Source: Xanthobacter autotrophicus
GTDB taxonomy: Bacteria; Pseudomonadota; Alphaproteobacteria; Rhizobiales; Xanthobacteraceae
NCBI RefSeq assembly: GCF_030015065.1
Contig: NZ_JAIVFN010000003.1
Span: 49,293 to 113,292 of the forward strand
Direction: 5' to 3'
DNA: 64,000 nt
In this document: piece by piece, positions 25,762-33,691 of the stretch
How the letters are laid out: each line of letters begins with the position of its first letter
Numbering within the stretch: position 1 is the stretch's first letter
Program-made: the position numbers and the translations under genes
The notes under the pieces: model-generated
What the model was told of the DNA's origin: nothing
Databases searched by the model: none
The model's input: only the letters and a program-made list of their open reading frames with translations

Positions 25762-27603
25762 GTGCCGAATCGCCCGCCTGTTACCACGACACCCCTCGAG
25801 ACACCGCTGCTGCGCGCCATCAGGGGCATCCACGCCCGCTTCATGCCCCTCGACGAGGGCGAGGTCGCCTCCTACATCCCGGAGCTGGGCAAGGCCGACC
25901 CGGACCATTTCGGCATCGCGGTGGCCACCACCGACGGCCACGTCTACGAGGCGGGCGACACCACGGTCCCGTTCACCATCCAGTCCGTGTCCAAGGCCAT
26001 CGTCTACGCCCTCGCCCTCGACACGCTGGGATCCGAGAAGGTGGAGGCGGCCATCGGCGTGGAGCCGAGCGGGGAGGCCTTCAACTCCATCCGCCTGAAG
26101 GCCGACAACCGCCCCTTCAACGCCATGGTGAATGCCGGCGCCATCTGCTGCAGCGGGCTCTTGGCCGAGGCCGCCGGCGACGAGGCCTTCGAGCTGATCC
26201 GCACCGCCCTCAGCCGCTTCGCCGGGCGCGAGCTGGAGGTGGACGAGGCGGTGTTCCAGTCGGAGCGCCAGACCGGCGACCGTAACCGCGCCATCGCCTA
26301 TCTGCTGCGCACCTATGGCGGCGTGCGCGGCGACGTGGACCATATCCTCGACACCTATTTCCGCCAGTGCTCGCTGCTGGTCACCGCCCGCGACCTCGCG
26401 GTGATGGGGGCGAGCTTCGCCAATCACGGGGTCAATCCGGTCACGGGCGAGACGGTCGCCTCCACCTACGCCGTGGCGCGCACGCTGGCGTTGATGATCT
26501 CCTCCGGCATGTACGACTTCGCCGGGGAATGGATCTATCGCGTGGGCGTGCCGGCCAAGAGCGGGGTCGGCGGCGGCATCCTCGCCGCTTTGCCGTCCCA
26601 GCTCGGCCTCGGCGTGTTCTCGCCGCGGCTCGACGCCCACGGCAACAGCGTGCGCGGCCTGCGCACCTGCTCCGCCCTTTCCGACGCCTTCGACCTGCAC
26701 ATGCTCTCGCGGCGCGACGACGTGCGCACCTGCATCGCCGCGGACTACGACTTCCGCACCGTGCCCTCCAAGCCGGGGCGCCAGCCCCACGAGCAGAGCA
26801 TCCTCGAATCGCGCTCCGGTTCCATCCGCGTGCTGGAGCTGGCCGGCAAGCTCTCCTTCGCCACCATGGACTATGTCACCCGCCGGCTCACCGATCCCGC
26901 CGGCGTGCCGGCCTTCCTGATCCTCAACCTGCACCGGGTGTCCACCATCACCGATGCGGGGCTGCGCCTGTTCACCGGCCTGATCCGCAACCAGCTTCCG
27001 GCCACCACCACCACCGTCATCGCCGGGGTGGAGGGCAATTCGCCGGTGGCGCCGCAGGTCAAGGCCATGAAGGAGGAAGGGGTGCGCGTGCGCATCTTTC
27101 CCACCTATGACGCCGCCGTGGACTGGGCCGAGGACCAGATCGTCTACCGCCACGGCGGGTTCTCGCAGATCGGCATCGAGGCCGACCTGTCGGGGCAGGC
27201 CCTGCTGGCCGGGCTCTCGCCGCAGGAACTCGCGGATTTCTCCCGCCTCGGCACAAGGGTGGTGTTCGACGCCGGCACGCGGATCATCGACGCCAGCGAG
27301 CCGCCGGCCAAGGTCTATTTCCTGGTGCGGGGCATGGTCAGCGCCCGCTCCCTGAACGACGTGCGCCTGTCCACCATGATCCCGGGCATGGCTTTCGGCG
27401 AGCTGGCGCTGATCGACCAGCCGCGCAGCGCGGACGTGTGGGCCGACACGGAAGCCATCTGCCTGGAGATTTCCGCCGAGCAGTTCCGCGCCTTCCAGGA
27501 GACCCACGCCCGCGCCGCCGACCGCATCATGCGCAACCTCGCCATCCTGCTGGCCGGTCGGGTGCGGATGGCCACCGCGCGCATCGACATGCTGACGGGG
27601 TAA
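25762..27603 (+). CDS. glsA: Glutaminase fused to STAS and cyclic-nucleotide-binding domains
   Basis: The protein has 613 residues, about twice the usual 310. Residues 1-315 are a serine-dependent beta-lactamase-fold glutaminase, with the catalytic Ser75-x-x-Lys78 in TIQSVSKAIVY, then NAMVNAGAI and KSGVGGGILA. A STAS domain follows (about 335-450; SFATMDYVTRRL, LNLHRVSTITDAG). The last part (about 460-605) is a CAP-type cyclic-nucleotide-binding domain with the phosphate-binding cassette FGELALIDQPRSADV, including the conserved Glu and Arg. It should convert glutamine to glutamate and ammonia in the cytoplasm. An adenylate cyclase gene begins three bases after its stop, so cAMP control is likely (inference). 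Confidence 0.93.
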   Translation: MPNRPPVTTTPLETPLLRAIRGIHARFMPLDEGEVASYIPELGKADPDHFGIAVATTDGHVYEAGDTTVPFTIQSVSKAIVYALALDTLGSEKVEAAIGVEPSGEAFNSIRLKADNRPFNAMVNAGAICCSGLLAEAAGDEAFELIRTALSRFAGRELEVDEAVFQSERQTGDRNRAIAYLLRTYGGVRGDVDHILDTYFRQCSLLVTARDLAVMGASFANHGVNPVTGETVASTYAVARTLALMISSGMYDFAGEWIYRVGVPAKSGVGGGILAALPSQLGLGVFSPRLDAHGNSVRGLRTCSALSDAFDLHMLSRRDDVRTCIAADYDFRTVPSKPGRQPHEQSILESRSGSIRVLELAGKLSFATMDYVTRRLTDPAGVPAFLILNLHRVSTITDAGLRLFTGLIRNQLPATTTTVIAGVEGNSPVAPQVKAMKEEGVRVRIFPTYDAAVDWAEDQIVYRHGGFSQIGIEADLSGQALLAGLSPQELADFSRLGTRVVFDAGTRIIDASEPPAKVYFLVRGMVSARSLNDVRLSTMIPGMAFGELALIDQPRSADVWADTEAICLEISAEQFRAFQETHARAADRIMRNLAILLAGRVRMATARIDMLTG

Positions 27604-27606
27604 CCG

Positions 27607-29571
27607 GTGAACCTCAACGCACCCATCCGCTCCTTCGCCGTGCGGTCGGGGGCCGTGGCGCTGCTCTGCGTCTTCACCGCCTTTGGCCTCGACGCCTGGG
27701 GTCTGCGGGAGCGGCTGCGGGAGACGGCCCTCGATGCGATCCTGCGGGCGGCACCCCCGCTCGCCGCGGCGCCGCTCACCATCATCGACATCGACAGCGC
27801 GACCCTCGCCCGCCATGGCGCCTGGCCCTGGAGCCGTTCGCAGATGGCACGACTCGTGGAGAAGATCGCCGCCGCCAGGCCATCAATAATCGTCATCGAC
27901 ATGCTCTTCGCCGGACCAGACCGCCTGTCGCCGGCCGCCGTCGCCAGGGCGCTGGCCGAGGAGGCCGGGCGGACCGACATCGCCGCCCTCGCCCCCACCC
28001 TGCCCGATGGCGACGCCGCGCTCGCTGCCGCGCTGGCGCTCCGGCCCGCCGCCCTCGGCGCGGTGCTGGAAAACGTCGCGACGCCGGATTTCGTGCCGGT
28101 GACACCACTCTTGGTGGAGGGGCCGGGCCGTCTCAGGGACCCGTGGCACGCCGCCGGAGCGGCCGGCCCGCCTGAGACCTTGCGCGACGTCGCGCAAGGT
28201 CTCGGGCTTGTGGCCATTGCAAGCGATAGGGATGGCGTGGTGCGCCGCGTGCCGCTGATTGCCATCGCTGGTGATGTGGTTCTGCCCGGTCTCGCGATCG
28301 AAGCGGTGCGGCTGCACGATGGCGCCTCCGCCCTGGTCGTCGCGGACGGGGAGCTGCTTGCAGGCATGCGTTCCGCTCCCCTTGGCACCGATGGCCGGCT
28401 GCGCCTGCGGGCCTCTGCGCCCGAAACATGGCTCGGACGCACCGTTCCGGCCTATCGCCTCCTCGACGGCATGCCCGCCCCGGGGGCGCTCGACGGACGG
28501 ATCGCCCTTTTGGGATCGAGCGCCGTGGAGGTCGGCGCCCTGCGCCGGACCGCCGCTGCCGACGCCGCACCGACCGTGCAGATCCAGGCCGATGCAGTGA
28601 CGACGCTGTTCTCCGGCGCCATCCCCAACCGACCTGCCATCCTTGGGCCGGTCGAGAATGCGGGCGCCCTGGCGCTCGGCGTCCTGGCGCTGGCGGCGGT
28701 GCTGCTGGCCGCGCCGCTGATCGCGTCGGCCCTGGGAGGCCTGCTTTTCCTTGCATGGGGCAGCGGCGCGGCGCTCCTGAACCATGGCGCGAACCTGATG
28801 CTGGACCCAGCCGGCCCGCCCCTGGTGGGCGCGGTGGCTCTCGGCGTCGGCCTCGTCGCCGGCTTCGCCGAGACCGAGCGGCGTGAGCGCCACCTGCGCC
28901 GCCGGTTCGAACAGCATCTCGCGCCGGCAGTGGTGGCGCGCATCGCCGCCACACCGGCCGCCCTCAAGCTGGGCGGCGAAGTTCGTGAGATCACCGCTCT
29001 GTTCACTGACGTGGAAGGCTTCACCGCCATGACCGAGCGCGCCGCGCCGGACGCGCTTGTGAAGGCGCTGGACCGCTATTTCGACACCTTGACGGAGATC
29101 GTGTTCGCCCACGGGGGCATGTGCGACAAGATCGTGGGCGATGCGGTGCACGCCTTCTTCAACATGCCCCTCGACCTCGACGATCACGCCGGCAAGGCCC
29201 TGGCCTGCGCCCGTGCCATCCGCGCCGCCTCCGAGCGGCTTCGCACAGAGCCGGAGTTCGCCGCGCTGGGCTTCGGGCGCACGCGGATCGGCATGGAAAC
29301 CGGACGTGCCATCGTCGGCGACGTGGGCGGCCGCCGCAAGCTCGACTACACGGCCCACGGCATGGCCATCAACACCGCCGCCCGCCTGGAGGTCGCCAAC
29401 AAGGATCTTGGTACGTCCATCTGCGTTGGTCCTGGTACCGCCGCACGACTGCCCGCGGGCGCGGTGCGCCCGGTGGCCGCCATCGCCGTGCGGGGCGTGA
29501 GCGGCACGGTTCAGGTCTATGCGCCGGTGGAGGACCCGATCCCCGGATCGGAGCCCGTCTGGCCGAATTGA
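27607..29571 (+). CDS. CHASE2-domain adenylate cyclase
   Basis: The protein has 654 residues with a GTG start three bases after the glutaminase stop. An N-terminal membrane anchor (about residues 12-30) and a periplasmic CHASE2 sensor (about 40-330, with IDIDSATLARHGAWPWSR and IDMLFAGPDR) precede three membrane helices (about 350-425). A class III cyclase domain follows (about 455-620). Catalytic residues seen are the metal aspartates in LFTDVEGFT and KIVGDAV, the adenine-selecting Lys in DKIVGD and Asp in LDYTAHG, and the Asn/Arg pair in NTAARLE. It should make cAMP in response to an unknown periplasmic cue, feeding the cyclic-nucleotide domain of the upstream gene. Confidence 0.93.
   Translation: MNLNAPIRSFAVRSGAVALLCVFTAFGLDAWGLRERLRETALDAILRAAPPLAAAPLTIIDIDSATLARHGAWPWSRSQMARLVEKIAAARPSIIVIDMLFAGPDRLSPAAVARALAEEAGRTDIAALAPTLPDGDAALAAALALRPAALGAVLENVATPDFVPVTPLLVEGPGRLRDPWHAAGAAGPPETLRDVAQGLGLVAIASDRDGVVRRVPLIAIAGDVVLPGLAIEAVRLHDGASALVVADGELLAGMRSAPLGTDGRLRLRASAPETWLGRTVPAYRLLDGMPAPGALDGRIALLGSSAVEVGALRRTAAADAAPTVQIQADAVTTLFSGAIPNRPAILGPVENAGALALGVLALAAVLLAAPLIASALGGLLFLAWGSGAALLNHGANLMLDPAGPPLVGAVALGVGLVAGFAETERRERHLRRRFEQHLAPAVVARIAATPAALKLGGEVREITALFTDVEGFTAMTERAAPDALVKALDRYFDTLTEIVFAHGGMCDKIVGDAVHAFFNMPLDLDDHAGKALACARAIRAASERLRTEPEFAALGFGRTRIGMETGRAIVGDVGGRRKLDYTAHGMAINTAARLEVANKDLGTSICVGPGTAARLPAGAVRPVAAIAVRGVSGTVQVYAPVEDPIPGSEPVWPN
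28174..28203. repeat. Perfect 30-base palindrome inside the cyclase gene
   Basis: GAGACCTTGCGCGAC is followed directly by its exact reverse complement (15-base arms, no loop). It encodes ETLRDVAQGL within the CHASE2 domain. Such a long perfect palindrome in coding DNA is unusual and could stall transcription or bind a protein. Confidence 0.9.
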
Positions 29572-29708
29572 ACCGATCCGACCGGTCGAATCCGTCTCCA
29601 ATCCACAGACGAGCGCATGCACGGCACCATCGGCGCCTGTGCTCCGGGAGTGACTATCCGGGGCCCGCGCCGGCTTGAGGCTTCCGCTCCTGCCCGACCG
29701 ACCCGGGC

Positions 29709-30362
29709 CTATTCCACCAGCGCCAGCGCAGCGCGGATGCGCGCCTCGCTCCAGGCCCGCACCGGCGAGGGCGCGCCGCCGATCGCGGCCATGTCGGTCC
29801 CCTGCCCCGGACCGAGATCCACCATCGCGTCGCCCGCCGACACCCGTACCCGCCCGCGCATGACGAAGACGCCGAAACGCTCCTGGCTCGGCCCGGCAAA
29901 GAAGCGTGTGCCGCGCACGGCGAGCCGGCCATAGGGCGTCTCCACCTCCACGTCGCGCCCGGGCGCACCATCTGGCCGGTCATAGAGCATGGCGCCGTTG
30001 CCGAGGGTAAAAACGCCCCCGCGATCAACCAGGAAACGGTCGATGCGTAATCGCGTGCGCCCGCCGAGCCGCACCTGGGTGGCGGCGCCGAGCCGCATGG
30101 CAAGGCGGGCCGTCTCGCCCGTCACCACCATATCGCCCACGAATACGGCATCGCCAGTCGCAAGGGGCAGCATGGCACCGCCGCGCTCGGCACCGCCCTC
30201 CCCGGCCAACGCTTCCACGATGCCGGCGCGGTCCGCCGCCGCCCCCCGGCCACAGGCCAGGGCAAGGGCGGCAAGAGACAACAGCCCCCGCCGGGAGAAC
30301 GGGCGCACCAGACGGCTCGCGCTCGAACCCAAGACCGCCGCAGCCGCGTTCGGATCAGCCAT
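29709..30362 (-). CDS. FecR-domain protein with twin-arginine signal
   Basis: The protein has 217 residues. A twin-arginine-like export signal (FSRRGLLSLAALALACG, about residues 22-38) is followed by a FecR domain: GDAVFVGDMVVTGETARLAMRLG, then TRLRIDRF and VETPYGRLAVRGTRFFAG. FecR domains at the membrane or in the periplasm usually sense or relay signals. It is convergent with the CHASE2 cyclase gene, 137 bases away. CHASE2 cyclases and FecR proteins recur together in alphaproteobacteria (from general knowledge), so it may be the partner sensed by CHASE2. The start ATG follows GGAGGGGG. Confidence 0.85.
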   Translation of the reverse strand: MADPNAAAAVLGSSASRLVRPFSRRGLLSLAALALACGRGAAADRAGIVEALAGEGGAERGGAMLPLATGDAVFVGDMVVTGETARLAMRLGAATQVRLGGRTRLRIDRFLVDRGGVFTLGNGAMLYDRPDGAPGRDVEVETPYGRLAVRGTRFFAGPSQERFGVFVMRGRVRVSAGDAMVDLGPGQGTDMAAIGGAPSPVRAWSEARIRAALALVE

Positions 30363-30578
30363 ATCCCCCTCCGCTCACGCCATCACCCGGCGGCGCGACC
30401 CGGCCCTCCAGCGCCATCGCTCCCATGGAACGGTCCGAAACCCCGCGAAGACACTTTCCCATGCGGCACCGAAAGATCAAGCTGGGTCGCGGTTCTGCGC
30501 AGGCCGGGATCCAAGCACGCCCGCTGGCGGATGGTCGTCCTGGCCCGCGCGCCTGTTCAGGCGAGGCAGGCGCATGGC

Positions 30579-31385
30579 TCATTTCACCTCGTCGCTCACC
30601 ACCTTGAAGCCGGTCAGCGTGGATGGCCCGAACGATGTCACGATGGCGACGTCGGTGGCATCGCGCCCGCGCGCCATCAGGATGCGGCCGATGCGCGGCG
30701 TGTTGTGCCGGGCGTCGAACGTGTACCAGCGGTCGCCGAGATAGACCTCGAACCAGGCGCTGAAATCCATCGGGCTGGGGTCGATCGGCACGCCGAAATC
30801 GCCGAGGTAGCCGGTGCAGTAGCGGGCCGGAATGTTCATGCAGCGGCACAGGGTGATGGCGAGATGGGCGAAGTCCCGGCACACGCCGGTCTTGTGGATG
30901 TAGACGTCGAAGGCGGTCTTCAGCGGGCTCGCCCGGGCATAGTTGAAGGTGATGTGGCCATGGACGAAGTCGCAGATGGCCTGGACCAGGGGCCAGCCCT
31001 TGGGCACGTGGCCGAACAGCGACCAGGCGATGGTACCGAGGCGATCGGTCTCGCAATAGCGGCTGCCGAGCAGGAAGAGGAGCACATCCACCGGAAGGTC
31101 GCCGAGCGGATGCTGGATTGCATCCCGCGCCACCTCGTCGGGCTTGCCGCTGTCGCGGATCACGAAATCCGTGTGCACCTTGAGGGGACCGGCCGGCGCC
31201 TCGATGACGTGGCAGAAATTGCCGAAGCTGTCGTGATAGGTATTGGCCTGGATCGGCGGATCGAACAGCACCCGGTCCACGCTCTCGAGGTCCCCCACCC
31301 GCGAGGGATGGACGCTCAGCGTCAGGATCATGGGAGTCGGCTTGGGGCACGCGTAGGAAATCTCGTAGCCCGCGCGGATCTTCAT
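30579..31385 (-). CDS. Transglutaminase-like protein
   Basis: The 268-residue protein has an N-terminal beta domain (MKIRAGYEISYACPKPTPM) and a transglutaminase core with the nucleophile in TGVCRDFAHLAI (about residue 169) and the aspartate in WYTFDARHN. The usual histidine in H-A-W is replaced: the segment reads MDFSAWFEVYL. This substitution seems to be a feature of the subfamily. There is no signal peptide, so it is probably cytoplasmic, perhaps a peptidase or amidase. The neighbouring N-formylglutamate amidohydrolase and glutaminase genes all concern glutamyl amides. The 216-base gap to the FecR gene shows nothing recognisable. Confidence 0.85.
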   Translation of the reverse strand: MKIRAGYEISYACPKPTPMILTLSVHPSRVGDLESVDRVLFDPPIQANTYHDSFGNFCHVIEAPAGPLKVHTDFVIRDSGKPDEVARDAIQHPLGDLPVDVLLFLLGSRYCETDRLGTIAWSLFGHVPKGWPLVQAICDFVHGHITFNYARASPLKTAFDVYIHKTGVCRDFAHLAITLCRCMNIPARYCTGYLGDFGVPIDPSPMDFSAWFEVYLGDRWYTFDARHNTPRIGRILMARGRDATDVAIVTSFGPSTLTGFKVVSDEVK

Positions 31386-31449
31386 CTGGAACCTCTTCGT
31401 TTCGGCGCGAGCGAAGCGCGCGGATGTCTGCTATGGCTCGCTGCAACCT

Positions 31450-31553
31450 GGAACCGGATCCGATCCGTCTGAATGACCCGACCGTTCGATCCGGCTCTCA
31501 ACTCTGGCAGGGAGAACGCGCCAACCGGTCCATCCGATGGGCGCGCGCTCCGG
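31450..31553 (+). repeat. Degenerate copy of dispersed hairpin element
   Basis: It reads GGATCCGATCCGTCTG, then CTCTCAACTCTGGCAGGGAG, AACGCGCC and the end GCGCGCGCTCC. The order of blocks matches the 118-bp family but both stems are worn. It lies in the 215-base gap between the divergent transglutaminase and amidohydrolase genes. Confidence 0.6.
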
Positions 31554-31600
31554 AACATGGCATGGGCGGCCTTCGTCGCCGCCCGGGTGCGAGGATTGAA

Positions 31601-32404
31601 TTGAACCGGACGGCTCCCCTGCTGGCGGACGACGAGATGCCGCCCGTCACCGTGCTCAATGCTGAAGGGGCCTCCGCGTTCCTCCTGGTCGCGGATCATG
31701 CGGGCAATGCCTTTCCGCGATCAATGGGCCGGCTCGGCCTTTCCGAGGCGGATCGGGCGCGTCACATCGCCTGGGACATCGGCATTGCGGGCGTGTGCCG
31801 CACGCTGGCGGAACGACTCGATGCAACCCTCATACAGCAGAATTACTCGCGGCTCATCATCGACTGCAATCGCCCGCCGGGCGTTCCCTCCTCCATCCCG
31901 GAGGTGAGCGAGGCGACGACCATCGCCGGAAACCTCGCCCTCGACGACGCAGCCAGGGCCGCGCGCGAGCGGGAGATCTTCCAGCCCTACCACGCGCGGA
32001 TCGCCGCCGAGCTCGACCAAAGGGCGTGCGCCGGCCGGCCCACATTGCTCATTGCCATGCACAGCTTCACGCCCGCCTATCTCGGCGTGGCGCGGCCATG
32101 GCAGGTGGGCGTGCTCTACAATCGCGATCCCCGGCTGGCGGGCGCTGTGCTCGCGGCGCTCCGGCAGGATGCCAGCCTCACCGTTGGCGACAACGAGCCA
32201 TACAGTGTGGATGACACGACGGACTTCACCATTCCCGTCCACGGCGAGCGGCGCGGGCTACTCCATACGGGCATCGAAATCCGGCAGGACCTGATCGCCG
32301 GGCCTGCAGGACAGGCGGAATGGGCGGCGCGCATGGCGCAGGCCCTCGCCGCGGCGCTGGAAAGCTGCCGGCCGGCGCTTGTGGCCGCGCCCGCGCCCGG
32401 CTGA
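31601..32404 (+). CDS. N-formylglutamate amidohydrolase family protein
   Basis: The protein has 267 residues with a TTG start at 31601, six bases after GAGG. This start is chosen because relatives begin LLADDEPxPVTVLN; the in-frame ATG at 31637 would remove that segment. The core motifs are [27 protein letters not shown] and IDCNRPPG, with MHSFTP and [11 protein letters not shown] later. It should release formate from N-formylglutamate, as HutG does in histidine breakdown, or hydrolyse a related amide. No other hut genes are present here, so the physiological substrate is open. Confidence 0.85.
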   Translation: MNRTAPLLADDEMPPVTVLNAEGASAFLLVADHAGNAFPRSMGRLGLSEADRARHIAWDIGIAGVCRTLAERLDATLIQQNYSRLIIDCNRPPGVPSSIPEVSEATTIAGNLALDDAARAAREREIFQPYHARIAAELDQRACAGRPTLLIAMHSFTPAYLGVARPWQVGVLYNRDPRLAGAVLAALRQDASLTVGDNEPYSVDDTTDFTIPVHGERRGLLHTGIEIRQDLIAGPAGQAEWAARMAQALAAALESCRPALVAAPAPG

Positions 32405-32690
32405 AGCGGCGGGAAACGCCCTGCCCGCGGAGCAAGCCGGCGGGCGCCGCCGCGGCTCGACGTGGCGGCCCATAGGGCGGACCTGGCGGGTCCTTACGGC
32501 GCCATGTCAGCACGGCACCGGGCCCAATTGCGGCCCGCGCCCCTCGGCAGGGCGGCCTGAGCCGGCGCGGATGCTGCAAATCACCACGCATGTGGTAAGA
32601 CACGCCATGCCCGGCTTCGTGCCGGGAGCCCTCGAGCAAGCGGTCGCGCTGCGGCCGGGGATTCGCGGCAACCCTCAGATTGGAACCATT

Positions 32691-32951
32691 TTGCAGGTAC
32701 TCGTCAGAGACAACAATATCGAGCAGGCCCTGAAAGTCCTGAAGAAGCGCATGCAGCGGGAAGGCATCTTCCGCGAGATGAAGCAGCGCAAGGCCTATGA
32801 GAAGCCGTCCGAGCGCCGCGTCCGCGAAGCCGCCGAGGCGGTGCGTCGCACCCGCAAGGCCGCGCGCAAGAAGGCCCAGCGGGAAGGCCTCATCGCCGCC
32901 CCCAAGCGTGCCCTGAAGCCCCGCACCGCGCCCGCCGCCGCGCCGCGCTGA
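32691..32951 (+). CDS. rpsU: 30S ribosomal protein S21
   Basis: The protein has 86 residues with a TTG start at 32691 ([20 protein letters not shown]). The S21 core runs through [20 protein letters not shown] and ends in a basic alanine/lysine/arginine tail ([10 protein letters not shown], then [10 protein letters not shown]). It binds near the decoding platform of the 30S subunit. The longer open frame upstream has no S21-like sequence, and only a weak GGAA precedes the TTG, so translation may be kept low by design. It is monocistronic. Confidence 0.92.
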   Translation: MQVLVRDNNIEQALKVLKKRMQREGIFREMKQRKAYEKPSERRVREAAEAVRRTRKAARKKAQREGLIAAPKRALKPRTAPAAAPR

Positions 32952-33189
32952 ATCCGGCAGATCTTCGGGCCGGATCGCGATCCGGCCCGCCAGTTCCGAC
33001 CCGCCAGTTCCGACCCGCCATCGCCCCCTGCAAGGCCATTGCATCCTGCGCCAGCGCGTCGTCGAGCAGGACAAGCAACGCCCCCGGAACACCGACATCG
33101 AAGCCAGAAGCGCCCGGCGCCCATCCAGACGGGAGCGGGGTGCCGCGCGGATCCATGGAACGCGGCACCGGAACACCCCGGCAAATTCA

Positions 33190-33480
33190 CGTCTCCGTGA
33201 GCACAACCCAAAAAAAGCCTGAGTTTATAGTGCGTTGCGATATCTTACGTTACGGCATATGCGGTAGTAAAATACATCACAGCCTGAGCAAGACTGCGAT
33301 GACCCTCGGTTCTCGCAACCGCGAGCAATTTGCGAATATGTTCAAATTATGGCGAATTGCACCGCAATCCACGATAGTTTCTAGCTCAGTTTGCGCATGC
33401 TATGGTCACCTCGCTTCTAGCAAAAAAGAGCAACAACCAGGACGAGTATGCTGACCAAAGCTCGGTCGAGATGAAAATCA
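33190..33480. other. AT-rich intergenic stretch
   Basis: In the 740-base gap between rpsU and the flavoprotein gene, this part falls well below the surrounding GC content (for example AAATTATGGCGAATTGCACC and the AT-rich bases around 33225-33290). No convincing gene was found; a 104-codon frame here has no ribosome site or family pattern. It may hold the promoter of the flavoprotein gene or be foreign DNA. Confidence 0.5.
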
Positions 33481-33691
33481 TCCGTCACGACAGGTCTGCC
33501 GAGGCCCATCCCGAGGCCATTGGCGGCACGGCGCGACCCTGAAAGCATGCGTCTGCGGGCACATGGCGTTCCTGTACCATCAGGAGCGACCGGACACTTG
33601 CGCCCTCATCACGATCAATACTGCTCTCAGGATACCGTGTCTCCGATTTTACCTTCGGGCCTGAACTATCGGCTGCATGAAGGAGGCCGAA

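Noticed and set aside
25466..26098. Continuation of the fumarylacetoacetase frame into the glutaminase gene
   Set aside because: Similarity stops near 25463; the later part is low-complexity sequence and then an out-of-frame reading of glsA.
33140..33454. 104-codon plus-strand frame in the AT-rich gap before the flavoprotein gene
   Set aside because: It has no ribosome site or recognisable family, and its composition matches non-coding DNA.
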